Below, one piece after another: positions 18,540 through 27,917 of a stretch of 64,000 bases of DNA (position 1 is the first letter of the stretch; each line of letters opens with the position of its first letter). The stretch covers positions 1-64,000 of the forward strand of contig CAKUJM010000001.1 in the NCBI GenBank assembly GCA_934661755.1. Direction: 5' to 3'. The translations under genes were made by a program, and so were the position numbers. This DNA comes from an uncultured Lentisphaeria bacterium. GTDB lineage: Bacteria > Verrucomicrobiota > Lentisphaeria > Oligosphaerales > Oligosphaeraceae. Under the pieces are notes generated by a model. It was not told where the DNA came from and made no database searches. It worked only from the letters and a program-made list of their open reading frames with translations.

Positions 18540-21500
18540 ATGAATCGAACGCATTTTCTGCTGCTGGCCATATTCGTTCCGCTCCTGATTTCCGCCGCCG
18601 GGAAGCGGGTGGACTGGTCCACCATCCCTTCGACCCTGAGCCAGGGCTCGGAGGCGACCGTGGACTCCTACTCCCCCGAGGAATTCAATCTCACGCTGGT
18701 TCCGGCGGCGGACAACAGCGGCAAATGCGCCGTGCAGGTCGTGCGGACGATAGACGCCCCGCGCCACGCCCAGCACAAGCTGGTCTTCCGCGCCCGGGTC
18801 ATCGGCGGGGAGGATGTCAATGTCCACCTGATCATCACCGTCCGTGAGAACGGAAAGGTCCGCACCTGCTGGGGGCCCCAGGTGAAGATCTCCGGCTCCG
18901 ACTTCAAGCGTTATCTGTTCGGACTTGACTCCACCTTCAACCTCGGCGACAGCAACCACCACATCTGGCAGGTGAAGCCGTTTGTGGGCATCGACGGCGC
19001 CAAGCCCGGCCACAAGGTCGAAGTTGAATTCCGCGATTTCCAGATCGACTCCGCGGAGAACATCGGCATCCAGTCCGACAAGCCGGAAATCACCGTCTAT
19101 CCGCCGGAGCGCCCGGCAAGTGCGCCCGCGGACGGCGCCATGCGCATCTTCTTCCATTTCGACAACGGCGACTGCACGCCGCTGTCCGCGGAGGGTCTTG
19201 TCGACCCGATCCCCTATCCGGGATTCCGCGAAGCGCTGGTCAGCGCAGTCAGGCGCCACGTCGTCATCGCCGAGCAGCCGGAGGATGCCGACGCCATTGT
19301 CTACGCCGCAGCCGTGCCCGATCCGCAGATGGCGGGGCGGATCGCCGCGGCGGTGCAAAACGGCGCCGCGCTCTATGTCGCGGCCATCGTCTCCGATCCG
19401 CAGATCTCCGGGTTGCTTCCCGTGCAGATCCGCTCCCGGGATGAGGTCGGCTTCCCCCCGCGCCGGGGCGTCCGTGCCGCCCGCCCGGACGATCCATGCC
19501 TCCGCGGCCTCTCGGGAGAGCGGTTCGCCGTCTATCACGACCTGTCATTGCTGCCGGGGGCGCAGCCGCGTCTTCTCTATTCCGACGGCCAGGCGCTGAT
19601 TGTCGAGGGTCGCGCCGGCAAGGGCAAGGTCATCTACAATGCGCTGGGTCTTGGCGTGGATCTGATTCCCGGCAAGGCCGCCTACGATCCGCTGATGCTG
19701 CGTTTCCTTTCGGAGCTGACCGGAAAGCCGCTTCCGGAGCCCGTGCGTCCGCCGGCGGAGCAGGAGGACGGCTGGCTTGCCGGCGCCAGCGAGCAGAATG
19801 CCGGCCGGGTCGGCTTCGCCCTGGGCGACGGCCTGCTCTGCGAATCAATCAGCAATGCCCTGATGGTCTCCAGCGGATCAGGCGAATACGAATTCCGCAT
19901 CGAGTCCTCGCCGAAGCTCCAGATTCCGAATTGGCGCATCCATTCCATTTCGGGCGAGCCCGGGGAGGCGGAGCGGGAAATCCCCTGGCGATACAGCACC
20001 GCCCAGATCGGCGTCCTGGAGCTTTCCGCCCAGGTCGTCATCCCCGAGAAGTGGCGTGGGACGGCGCTGCGCTTCCAGGTGGAGGGCGGCATCGACGACA
20101 CCGCGCAAGTCTGGTTCAACGACGCCTTCCTCGGCGAGGTCACCCGGGAGATGCCGAACTACTGGAACCGCCCGCACCGGTACGCCCTGCCGGAGTCGCT
20201 GATCAGCTTCGGGCAGCCCAACACCATCCGGATCCTGATGACCAACCTCCGGGAAAGCGGCGGCTTCGGATCCTGTCCGGAAATCGTGCCGATGCGCATG
20301 AAGCAGCCGAAATGGGATGTCCGGATCGACCGTGCCAACCCCCTCGGCAAGGGCGGGACGGTCATTGACCGTGAAGGCGATGAGCGCTGGCGTTTCGACA
20401 CCTCGCTTGCCTTCCCCGGCATCCGCTGGGAATTCCCCGGCCGGCGCATCCACATGGCGCTCAACAGCCTGGCCAGCTCGGCGGCGATCTTCCGCAATGG
20501 CGGGACCGAGATCATCGACCTCACCGGCATCGACGAAGTCCCCTGCGGCGGCTGGGATCTGCCCGCGATCCTGCTCTTCCCGAAGACCAGGGGCACGCCG
20601 CTGCTGCTGGTCTTTTCCTCGACTCCGGACAGGATCGCCGTCGAACACCTCGGCAACCAGGTCGGCGGCATCACCGTCATGCGGGAAAAAGGCATCGGGA
20701 TGATCCTGCCACTGTGGCTCTATGGCCGGCAGGCGGTCGAGACCGCCGGCTGGAAGGACGCCCTGCCGGAAGAGACCGGGAGGCGCATCCGCTTCTGGAT
20801 GCCGAAGGCCTTCGCCTATCCGGTCGCATACCGGGAGCACTTCCGCATCGACGAGCCCGCGGGGCGGGTGCGCATCCGCAGCCATTACCTCTTCCGCAAG
20901 ACCGAAAACGAGTGGGGGCTGAAGCCGGAGGTGTACGCGCCGGTATCCCCGCTGGCATTCTTCATGAAGGACACGCTGTTCAAGGCCGACGGCGTGGAGG
21001 ACTGGCGCCTTGCGACCACCTTCGGATGGTACGCGGCCAAACCCGGCACCGACACGGTGGAATGGAGCCTGCCGCTCCCGCAGGACAACCTCCCGCTCGT
21101 CCCCCGGATCAAGGGGCAGGAGGCCATCCATGAAATCACCAACGGGGTCTTCCGGAAGGGCATCCGCTTCATCGGCGGCGGACGCAGCGTCGACACCGCG
21201 GACTTCGCCCATCCCTTCAAGCCCGGCGCCGCCGACCGGAACATCTGCCTGCACATGTGGCTGCATGGCACTGCGGACGCCGTCACCGCGCCATACGACC
21301 TGGCCCCGGAGAACCGCGGCCTCCTCCTGGACCGCATCCGCTACCGGCTCTTCCTGCCGGTGGAGCAATATGCGTACAAGAGCGCGGTGGTCTGGAGGGA
21401 GGAGCCGTTCACCGGGCAGCGCTACCCGGTCTGCTACAACAGCCCGCGCCCGCACTACACCCGCTTCGCGCCGGGGAAAGGCACGAACTTCAACATCTGC

Positions 21501-22508
21501 GACGGCAACGAGTCCGTATACATGATCACCACCGTCGCCCGCGCCGCCGCCGACCAGCATGGCCAGGCCGATTTCATCCGCACCAACGCCACCTGGTTCC
21601 GGCACTTCACCAGGTTGCTGTTCGTCGGCGACGACTGGATCACCCTGACCGGCCACTGCGGCGAATCCGGCGCCGCGGCGTCGATCGACATGCTCAACTG
21701 CGAGTACCCCGGCATGCTCAACGTCGCCAGGATTGCGGAGCTTTCAGGCGATCCGCAATGGCGGGCGCAATGCCTCTACCGCGCCGCCCGGCGGATGGTC
21801 GCCACCATCGCCCGGCTGCCTTTCCGGCGCTATGCCTTCGAGACCGGCCTCATCGGCCAGCCTCCGGAATTGACCTACGGGACCGGATTCACCGAGAACA
21901 GCTACGATTTCCGCAGCGGCACGCCCGTGCGCGCACCGTCGTACCACCTGTTCGACATGAGCCAGGGAATCCCCCAGAAGCTCTTTCCGCTGTACGACAC
22001 CTACGCCCGGAAGGACATCGACGACTACTACCGGACCTTTGTCCTGCCCCATCTATACGGCCGGGACGGCGCCTTCCGCCAGGGCCACAAGATGCTGAAC
22101 ATCGCACTGCACTGCGACGCGATGTCCCGGGAGGACAGGATCAAGGCGCTCAATGGCTGCCTGGGCAACGCCGCCATGCTCCGCGAGCTCTCCGGAGACT
22201 ACCCCGGAATGACCCTCGCGTCCAACATCGCCATGGCATTGGACTGCATCTACGGGAAGATCCGGGTCTTCGACTCCCGCGACCTCGACATCCGCGACCT
22301 GGAATTCGACCCCGACACCGGTGTGCTGTCGATCAAGCTGCGCGCCGGTCGCGACCCCCGGCTGGTGCTTTCCAGCGACCTGCCATTGGCGGAGCCTTCG
22401 CCATACCGCCGGGGCGCAGACGGCCTTGTGCCCATTCCGCTGCCGCCGGAAACGGAGTCGCAGCTGGAGATCCGCCTGGCGCCGGCGCGGCATTCTGCAA
22501 ATCCATGA
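18540..22508 (+). CDS. giant secreted protein B, divergent paralog of A1/A2
   Basis: A 1,322-residue relative of A1 with the same domain order but strong sequence divergence: signal peptide (about 1-22), beta module, DGAMRIFFHFDNGD segment, alpha/beta segment, galactose-binding-like sandwich (GGIDDTAQVWFNDAFLG) and C-terminal helical region (SYHLFDMSQGIPQKLFPLY). Function is unknown; a secreted glycan-active or glycan-binding role is inferred from the sandwich and from neighbouring esterases. I chose the ATG at 18540 because GGAG precedes it by 8 nt. ATGs at 18510 (overlapping the A1 stop as ATGA) and 18516 are alternatives that lengthen the signal peptide. It is likely in one transcript with A1. 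Confidence 0.84.
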   Translation: MNRTHFLLLAIFVPLLISAAGKRVDWSTIPSTLSQGSEATVDSYSPEEFNLTLVPAADNSGKCAVQVVRTIDAPRHAQHKLVFRARVIGGEDVNVHLIITVRENGKVRTCWGPQVKISGSDFKRYLFGLDSTFNLGDSNHHIWQVKPFVGIDGAKPGHKVEVEFRDFQIDSAENIGIQSDKPEITVYPPERPASAPADGAMRIFFHFDNGDCTPLSAEGLVDPIPYPGFREALVSAVRRHVVIAEQPEDADAIVYAAAVPDPQMAGRIAAAVQNGAALYVAAIVSDPQISGLLPVQIRSRDEVGFPPRRGVRAARPDDPCLRGLSGERFAVYHDLSLLPGAQPRLLYSDGQALIVEGRAGKGKVIYNALGLGVDLIPGKAAYDPLMLRFLSELTGKPLPEPVRPPAEQEDGWLAGASEQNAGRVGFALGDGLLCESISNALMVSSGSGEYEFRIESSPKLQIPNWRIHSISGEPGEAEREIPWRYSTAQIGVLELSAQVVIPEKWRGTALRFQVEGGIDDTAQVWFNDAFLGEVTREMPNYWNRPHRYALPESLISFGQPNTIRILMTNLRESGGFGSCPEIVPMRMKQPKWDVRIDRANPLGKGGTVIDREGDERWRFDTSLAFPGIRWEFPGRRIHMALNSLASSAAIFRNGGTEIIDLTGIDEVPCGGWDLPAILLFPKTRGTPLLLVFSSTPDRIAVEHLGNQVGGITVMREKGIGMILPLWLYGRQAVETAGWKDALPEETGRRIRFWMPKAFAYPVAYREHFRIDEPAGRVRIRSHYLFRKTENEWGLKPEVYAPVSPLAFFMKDTLFKADGVEDWRLATTFGWYAAKPGTDTVEWSLPLPQDNLPLVPRIKGQEAIHEITNGVFRKGIRFIGGGRSVDTADFAHPFKPGAADRNICLHMWLHGTADAVTAPYDLAPENRGLLLDRIRYRLFLPVEQYAYKSAVVWREEPFTGQRYPVCYNSPRPHYTRFAPGKGTNFNICDGNESVYMITTVARAAADQHGQADFIRTNATWFRHFTRLLFVGDDWITLTGHCGESGAAASIDMLNCEYPGMLNVARIAELSGDPQWRAQCLYRAARRMVATIARLPFRRYAFETGLIGQPPELTYGTGFTENSYDFRSGTPVRAPSYHLFDMSQGIPQKLFPLYDTYARKDIDDYYRTFVLPHLYGRDGAFRQGHKMLNIALHCDAMSREDRIKALNGCLGNAAMLRELSGDYPGMTLASNIAMALDCIYGKIRVFDSRDLDIRDLEFDPDTGVLSIKLRAGRDPRLVLSSDLPLAEPSPYRRGADGLVPIPLPPETESQLEIRLAPARHSANP

Positions 22509-22623
22509 CGTTTTTGCGCCTTTGGGGCCGGTCTGGCGCAAAATGCCTCCCGGCCCCCCGCCCCCGCGGATTTGCGGCACGCCACGCCGGATCGAGGCGC
22601 CGGACCGGCTGGCGCGCCGTCGC

Positions 22624-22652
22624 GAAAAAAAACGCTCCATGGCGTTTTTTCT
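22624..22652. terminator. possible bidirectional terminator after gene B
   Basis: AAAAAAAACGC (22625-22635), loop TCCATG, then GCGTTTTTT (22642-22650) forms a mostly A/T stem with T-tracts on either strand. It lies between the stop of gene B and the GntR promoter that starts at 22665, a sensible position. The stem is weak in GC, so this is tentative. Confidence 0.45.
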
Positions 22653-22664
22653 TTCTTGCACCCC

Positions 22665-22693
22665 TTGATTTTTCAGGAAAATTTTCGTATAAT
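22665..22693 (+). promoter_or_regulatory. sigma70-type promoter for the GntR regulator
   Basis: TTGATT (22665-22670), a 17-bp spacer and a consensus TATAAT (22688-22693). The 28 bases at 22683-22710 are identical to 14313-14340. The conserved stretch just after the -10 (AACTGTACCGATGCC) is a candidate operator shared by both promoters. Confidence 0.82.
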
Positions 22694-22751
22694 ATAACTG
22701 TACCGATGCCAAACCTGTCCCAACCGACATTACCTTGCTTTTTAGGATGAT

Positions 22752-23834
22752 ATGGCAACTGGGAGAAAAAAATCCTGCCAGCGCCTGACACGCGTTGCAT
22801 CCAATGGCATGAGCCAGCAGATGCGCATCCGATTCTTCGTGCTCAATGAGCTCTATCACAACAACGGCAGATCGGTGTCGCTACCGTCCCTGCGCGAGCT
22901 GTCCAAACGCTTCAACATCGCCCTGAGCACCGTGCAGTTGGCGATCGAGCAGCTGCGCGATGACGGCTATGTCATCTGCCGGCGCGGCACCGGCATGGTC
23001 ACGAATCCCCGGATGGGATTCTTTTTCTCATGGTCGCCGCCGCCGCTGGTCGGCATCAAAACCTACAACGGCGACTGGTTTTGCCTCACCAAGACCTTCT
23101 GTGATGTCATAAACCCGATTTCACAGGAGCTTTGCGAGCGCGGATGGCACATGCGCCAGCTGATGAACGCGACGACGACCAGCGCGAGCATCGAGCGCGA
23201 ATTGTCGGAGTCGTATCTGGACGGCATCGTCATGGTGTTCGTCTCCGAGGAATACGCCCGGATTGCGGAGAAGACGGTGCCGCACCATGTGGTCATCTCC
23301 CAGGAAGCGGACGAGCCGCATCGTTACCAGATCAAGTGCCTGTACCGCCACTGCACCATGGAGCTGGCCAGGCGGATGCACCAGCGGGGATTGCGGCGGG
23401 TGATGACCACCTCGCTTGAAAACAGGATGTACGACCCGCTGATCCCATTCTACAACTACCTCCGTTCCTTTCTTCCGGAGATGGAGTTGACGCATCTGCC
23501 AATCGACGGCGTCAAGACACGCCAGGATTCGATCCGCGAGCTGATGAGCCAGTTCAAGCCGGAGGTCCTCATCCATTTCAACATGGAGATTCCGCTGGTG
23601 ACCGAGCTGGCAAAAGGCGTCGGCTGGCCGGTGCAGCTGCTTTGCCTGGATTCGCCGTCGCGGGATTTCAACTACCGTGGCTGGTATCTGCGCACCCCCA
23701 CGGAAGCCATCTCGGACGCCGCCGCCGAAATGCTGCATCGGCAGTTCGCCGGCACCGCCCCCCCGGAGGGCGAAATCCGCAACTTCGACATGGAGTTCGT
23801 CGACGCCGGATGCGGCGCCTTGCGGGCTCCATGA
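22752..23834 (+). CDS. GntR-type transcriptional regulator with sugar-binding-like C-terminus
   Basis: A 360-residue regulator. A winged helix-turn-helix at about residues 25-85 has the GntR pattern (SLRELSKRFNIALSTVQLAI, then DDGYVICRRGTGMVTN). The remaining 270 residues look like a LacI/periplasmic-binding-type effector domain (LSESYLDGIVMVFVSEEYARIAE, LARRMHQRGLRRVMTT). Such proteins sense a sugar and repress or activate the neighbouring operon. The gene sits between its promoter and giant gene A2, 38 bp upstream of it. A near-identical promoter without the regulator gene precedes A1, so one protein may control both. The effector is unknown. Confidence 0.86.
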   Translation: MATGRKKSCQRLTRVASNGMSQQMRIRFFVLNELYHNNGRSVSLPSLRELSKRFNIALSTVQLAIEQLRDDGYVICRRGTGMVTNPRMGFFFSWSPPPLVGIKTYNGDWFCLTKTFCDVINPISQELCERGWHMRQLMNATTTSASIERELSESYLDGIVMVFVSEEYARIAEKTVPHHVVISQEADEPHRYQIKCLYRHCTMELARRMHQRGLRRVMTTSLENRMYDPLIPFYNYLRSFLPEMELTHLPIDGVKTRQDSIRELMSQFKPEVLIHFNMEIPLVTELAKGVGWPVQLLCLDSPSRDFNYRGWYLRTPTEAISDAAAEMLHRQFAGTAPPEGEIRNFDMEFVDAGCGALRAP

Positions 23835-23872
23835 CGTTTTCCATCCATCCCGCCATATCCACCATTTCCCCC

Positions 23873-26800
23873 ATGTACAGATTCATCACCACCTCCCTGC
23901 TGGCCATGATGGCGCTGGCGCTTACGTCCGCACTGTGCCCCGCCCAGGACAACCCGACTTCCATGAAAGAGTTCAAGTTTGAATTGCTGCCGGTCGACGG
24001 CCACGGCGAGACGACAGTCACCCAGGAGGGTCCCAGCGGCTTCGTGCTGAACCTGAAGAACACCGCCGCGCACAACTACGGGATTGCGATGGCCAATTTC
24101 GACTTCACGGCGACCGCGCAGCACAAGCTGACCTTCCGGATCACCGGTGCGCCGCAGAACGCCAACGCCAGCATGACCGTGGTGCTGCTGTACGAGGACG
24201 ACGCCGGAAAATGGCATGGACGGGACGCGCAGCTGGGGAGATTCTCCAGCTCCGACCCCCGCACGATTGTCCTGGCGCTGAACCGCGACTTCCAGTTCGG
24301 CGACGCCAGCTACCGCTTCCGCCAGCTGAAGTTCAGCATCGGCGGCACTCCGCAGGACAACCCGGACACCCGGATCACGGTGACCGGCGTCCGGCTGGTG
24401 ACCGCCGACGAAATCAGCACCGGCGCGGGCACTGACTTCGTGGTCTACCCGCCCGAGAAGCGCCCCGCGCCCGCCGGCGGGGTCAGGGTGTTCTTCGACT
24501 TCGACAATGACGACGACAAGGACTTCCTGCAAAGCAACCAGAACAACCATTTCCCGGACATCGTATCGCCCTTTGGCTATGCGCAGCTGCTGCTGGAGCA
24601 TGCCGAGGGCCTGCTTTGCCGTGCCGCGTCGCCCGCCGACGCCGAGGTGATCGTCTATTCGCGCGCCGCCGCCGGCGGCAGCGCCGCGGCGATTGCGGAG
24701 GCCGTCAGGCAGCGCCAGGTGCCGCTGCTCATCTTCGGCGCCGTCCCGGACCAGGAGGTGTCGGCGTTGTCGCCGCTGGCGCTGTCCGCCCGCAAATACA
24801 CCGCGATGCCGGAGCGCGCCAGCGTGGACGGCAAGTCCCTCCCCGTCTATTTTGACGCGAAGCTGCTGCGCGGCCGGGTCCTCCTGGACTCCGGCACCGG
24901 CAACCCCCTGATCGCGCAGGATGGCGCGGTGACGCATTACGCCTTCGGCATCGGCAACCAGCTGGGGAGCCGTTCGGATGTCTTCCACGACCGCGGGCTG
25001 CTGGAGCAGCTGCTTCGCGCCGCCGGGAGGGACACCGCGCCGCTGGCCGAACGCGAGGCGGCGGTGATCGCCCGGCGGCAGGCCGCTGACGCGGCGCTGA
25101 TCGCCGGCGCGCTGGCGGACGCCGGCGAAGACGGCGGCGCACTGCCCTGGCGGGTCGGCGCCTCAAAGGACAACGTCGGGCGCTTCGGCTGGGCGGTCGG
25201 CGAGGGGCTGCCATTCGGCGCCCTCTCCAAGGATCTGACCATCTCCAGCGGCAGCGCCGTCGCGCGCTTTGTGGTCGGCCAGGCCCACGAATGGCCGCTG
25301 CGCAACTGGCATCTGGAGGCGGTGTCCGGGACGGCGGAGTTGCCGGAGGGCGCCGACGAACTCACCTTCTGGAAGGGCGAGGGCGTCGTCGAGTACACCA
25401 CGGACTTCTCCTTCCCGGAGGCCGAAGACGCGGATGCGCAATTCTACTTCGAGGTCCGCGATGGCATTGACGACACCGACGAAGTCACCTTCAACGGCCG
25501 GCGGATCGGCGCCACCGACGAGCGGACGCCATTCTACTGGATCGCCCCGCGGCGCTATCCCATCCCGGCGGAGCTGATCCGGCGCGACGGCGCCAACCGG
25601 CTGGTGGTGCGGGTGACCAACCTGCGCGACGGCGCCGGCTTCAGATCCCGCCCGGTGATCAGCATGAGCCGGCGCACCGCCAGCGAAATCCACGTGGCCC
25701 ATGCCGACTGGATCGGCAAGACCTACCAGGTCCGCGAGCACGACTCGCCGTACGAAATGCAGTTCTCGCTGCTTTCGCCGATGGTCCGCTATGACTTCCA
25801 GGCGCAATCGCAGGCGGGGCTGTCGCTGGAGAACCTGGCGGACTATGTCGCCTGGCGCACCGCCGGCGGCTGGAAGATCACGCCGCTGGACGGCAGCGCC
25901 GCCGCGATCTACCGCCGAGGCGGCGACGACGGCATGGCGGCACCCTACCTGCTGTGCTTCCGCAAGAACGCCGGCCGGCCCTTCCTCATCGTCCTCCAGC
26001 GCCATCCCGAGGCCATCACCGCATCATTCCGCGACGGCCTGGTCGAGCGCATCGAATTTTCCGCGCGGCCCGGCGCCGCCGTCGGGCAGATCCTCGCCGG
26101 ATGGCCGTGGGGCGCGGTGGACGTGGACACCTCCGCCTGGCGCGACGGCATCCCCGCGGAGGTCTCCGAAAAGCTCGACCGCGACGCCGCCCGCGCCCTC
26201 GCCTGGCCGGAGGGCTGCGACGAGCTGTTCGCCATCGACCGCGCCCGCGGCCGCGTGGAGATCCTCAACCGCTTCCGCTTCCGCCAGATTGAGAACGACT
26301 GGCAGATGGCCGCCCGCAGATACGCCACGCTGCCGCCGCTGGTGGGCGAAATGCTGAAGGCCGGCAAGCTGGCCGAATGCCAGGCGCCAATCGAGGATCT
26401 GCAGTGCAGCACCACCCTCGGCGGGACCTACGGCATCCCCGGAAGCGCCATCCGCTACAGTCTGCCCCTGCCGGACGGCAAGGAGTTCTACCCCGTCCGC
26501 GTCAAGGATGACCTCCTCTATCCCGCCGGAAACGAGCACTTCACCGTCGGCGTGCAGTACTCTGCCGGCGGCGCCACGCCCTTCGAGCAGTGGACTCCCG
26601 CGGCTCCGTACGGCGGGTCGTTGCCATTCGGCAGCATCTGCCTCTTCCGCTGGCAATTCGGGCTGGCGCCGGTGCTGCAGGAGCTGCCGATGCTCAATGA
26701 CGCCAACCGCATCGCCGCCTTCAACCGGCTGCGCACCCGGCATCTGGAGCCGCTGGAACTCTACCAGTACAAGAGCGTGGCCAAGTACCGCGTCGAGCCC

Positions 26801-27889
26801 TACAGCCAGCTGTGGTATCCCGTCGTCTTCAATGCCGTCTTCCCCAATGGCGTCAATTTCGCCCCCGGGACCGCCTCATGCGGCAACTACGGCGACGCCA
26901 ACGAGGGCTATGCCCTCTGCGTGTGGATCGGCAGCATGCTCGGCGACCTGTGCGGACAGCGGGAATTCGTCAGGAGCAACTGGAATTTCTACCGCGCCGT
27001 CATGCGCTACGCCACCGTGCTGGAGGACTACGCATACATGGCCAGCACCTGCCGCGAAACCGGAATCGGCGCCTGGATCGACATGCTTGACGCCGAATTC
27101 GCCAGCATGATCGCCTACGCCCGGCTGGCGAAGCTCTCCGGCGACGACGAGACCGCCGACCTGGCGCTCTACCATGCCGCCAAGCGCGCCATTCCGACCG
27201 TCGCCCGGCTGTTCTATGCGGACTATGCCAGGAAGGTGCTTCCGGAAAGCGCCGTCGGCCAGTTCCAGGTCAATGGCTTCAGCGAGGACGGCATCAATCT
27301 GGACCGCTACCCCTCCACCAACTTCAACTTCCGCGCCGCCAACGAGCTGTTCAACTGTTCGCAGGGCACTCCCGGCGCCCTGCTGCAGCTCTACCGCCGT
27401 CATTGCGCCGCCGAGGTGACCGAGCACGTCGACCAGCGCAGCTGGCCTTCGCTTACCGGCCAGGACACCGCCTACTGGTCATACAGCTACCTCACGCCGT
27501 TCGCGCTGTTCCTCAGCGACGCCGGGCGGCTTGCCGAATACACCCGCGGCACCATCGCCAACAATCCGCCGAACTGGCGCGACTGGCCGCCGATGGACTA
27601 CCTGTACGAGCTGGGCAATGTCGCCTGGCGGCTCAACGCCCAGGTGAACCTGAGCCGCGTCTGGGGACTGGAGCTGCGGCATGCGGAGTACCTGCCGCAG
27701 CGCCGTCAGCTGGTCATCCGCTGCCAGACCGCCGGACCGGACGCGGAGCTGGTCTTCGAGAGCCCGCGGCCGCCCGCCACGGCCGTCCGCAACGGCGTCC
27801 CGGTGGAGGCCGTGGCCGTACCCGGCCTCGGATACCGCCTGCCGCTTGCCGCCGGCAGCAACGAATTCACCGTCAGCTTCCAGCCATGA
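23873..27889 (+). CDS. giant secreted protein, copy A2 (near-duplicate of A1)
   Basis: A 1,338-residue duplicate of A1, the same length with no indel. The offset is constant at 9,376 bp. The stretch 24588-26303 appears identical in bases to 15212-16927, because unrelated overlapping frames also translate identically there. Sequence on both sides differs at scattered sites. It has a signal peptide at 1-24 and the same module order as A1. Function is unknown, with the same inference of secreted glycan processing. It follows the GntR gene by 38 bp and is followed 28 bp later by a pseudopilin gene, so it probably belongs to the operon GntR-A2-pseudopilin-deacetylase-esterase. Confidence 0.86.
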   Translation: MYRFITTSLLAMMALALTSALCPAQDNPTSMKEFKFELLPVDGHGETTVTQEGPSGFVLNLKNTAAHNYGIAMANFDFTATAQHKLTFRITGAPQNANASMTVVLLYEDDAGKWHGRDAQLGRFSSSDPRTIVLALNRDFQFGDASYRFRQLKFSIGGTPQDNPDTRITVTGVRLVTADEISTGAGTDFVVYPPEKRPAPAGGVRVFFDFDNDDDKDFLQSNQNNHFPDIVSPFGYAQLLLEHAEGLLCRAASPADAEVIVYSRAAAGGSAAAIAEAVRQRQVPLLIFGAVPDQEVSALSPLALSARKYTAMPERASVDGKSLPVYFDAKLLRGRVLLDSGTGNPLIAQDGAVTHYAFGIGNQLGSRSDVFHDRGLLEQLLRAAGRDTAPLAEREAAVIARRQAADAALIAGALADAGEDGGALPWRVGASKDNVGRFGWAVGEGLPFGALSKDLTISSGSAVARFVVGQAHEWPLRNWHLEAVSGTAELPEGADELTFWKGEGVVEYTTDFSFPEAEDADAQFYFEVRDGIDDTDEVTFNGRRIGATDERTPFYWIAPRRYPIPAELIRRDGANRLVVRVTNLRDGAGFRSRPVISMSRRTASEIHVAHADWIGKTYQVREHDSPYEMQFSLLSPMVRYDFQAQSQAGLSLENLADYVAWRTAGGWKITPLDGSAAAIYRRGGDDGMAAPYLLCFRKNAGRPFLIVLQRHPEAITASFRDGLVERIEFSARPGAAVGQILAGWPWGAVDVDTSAWRDGIPAEVSEKLDRDAARALAWPEGCDELFAIDRARGRVEILNRFRFRQIENDWQMAARRYATLPPLVGEMLKAGKLAECQAPIEDLQCSTTLGGTYGIPGSAIRYSLPLPDGKEFYPVRVKDDLLYPAGNEHFTVGVQYSAGGATPFEQWTPAAPYGGSLPFGSICLFRWQFGLAPVLQELPMLNDANRIAAFNRLRTRHLEPLELYQYKSVAKYRVEPYSQLWYPVVFNAVFPNGVNFAPGTASCGNYGDANEGYALCVWIGSMLGDLCGQREFVRSNWNFYRAVMRYATVLEDYAYMASTCRETGIGAWIDMLDAEFASMIAYARLAKLSGDDETADLALYHAAKRAIPTVARLFYADYARKVLPESAVGQFQVNGFSEDGINLDRYPSTNFNFRAANELFNCSQGTPGALLQLYRRHCAAEVTEHVDQRSWPSLTGQDTAYWSYSYLTPFALFLSDAGRLAEYTRGTIANNPPNWRDWPPMDYLYELGNVAWRLNAQVNLSRVWGLELRHAEYLPQRRQLVIRCQTAGPDAELVFESPRPPATAVRNGVPVEAVAVPGLGYRLPLAAGSNEFTVSFQP

Positions 27890-27917
27890 CAATGAAAGCA
27901 CCAGGAGGAACAAGGAC

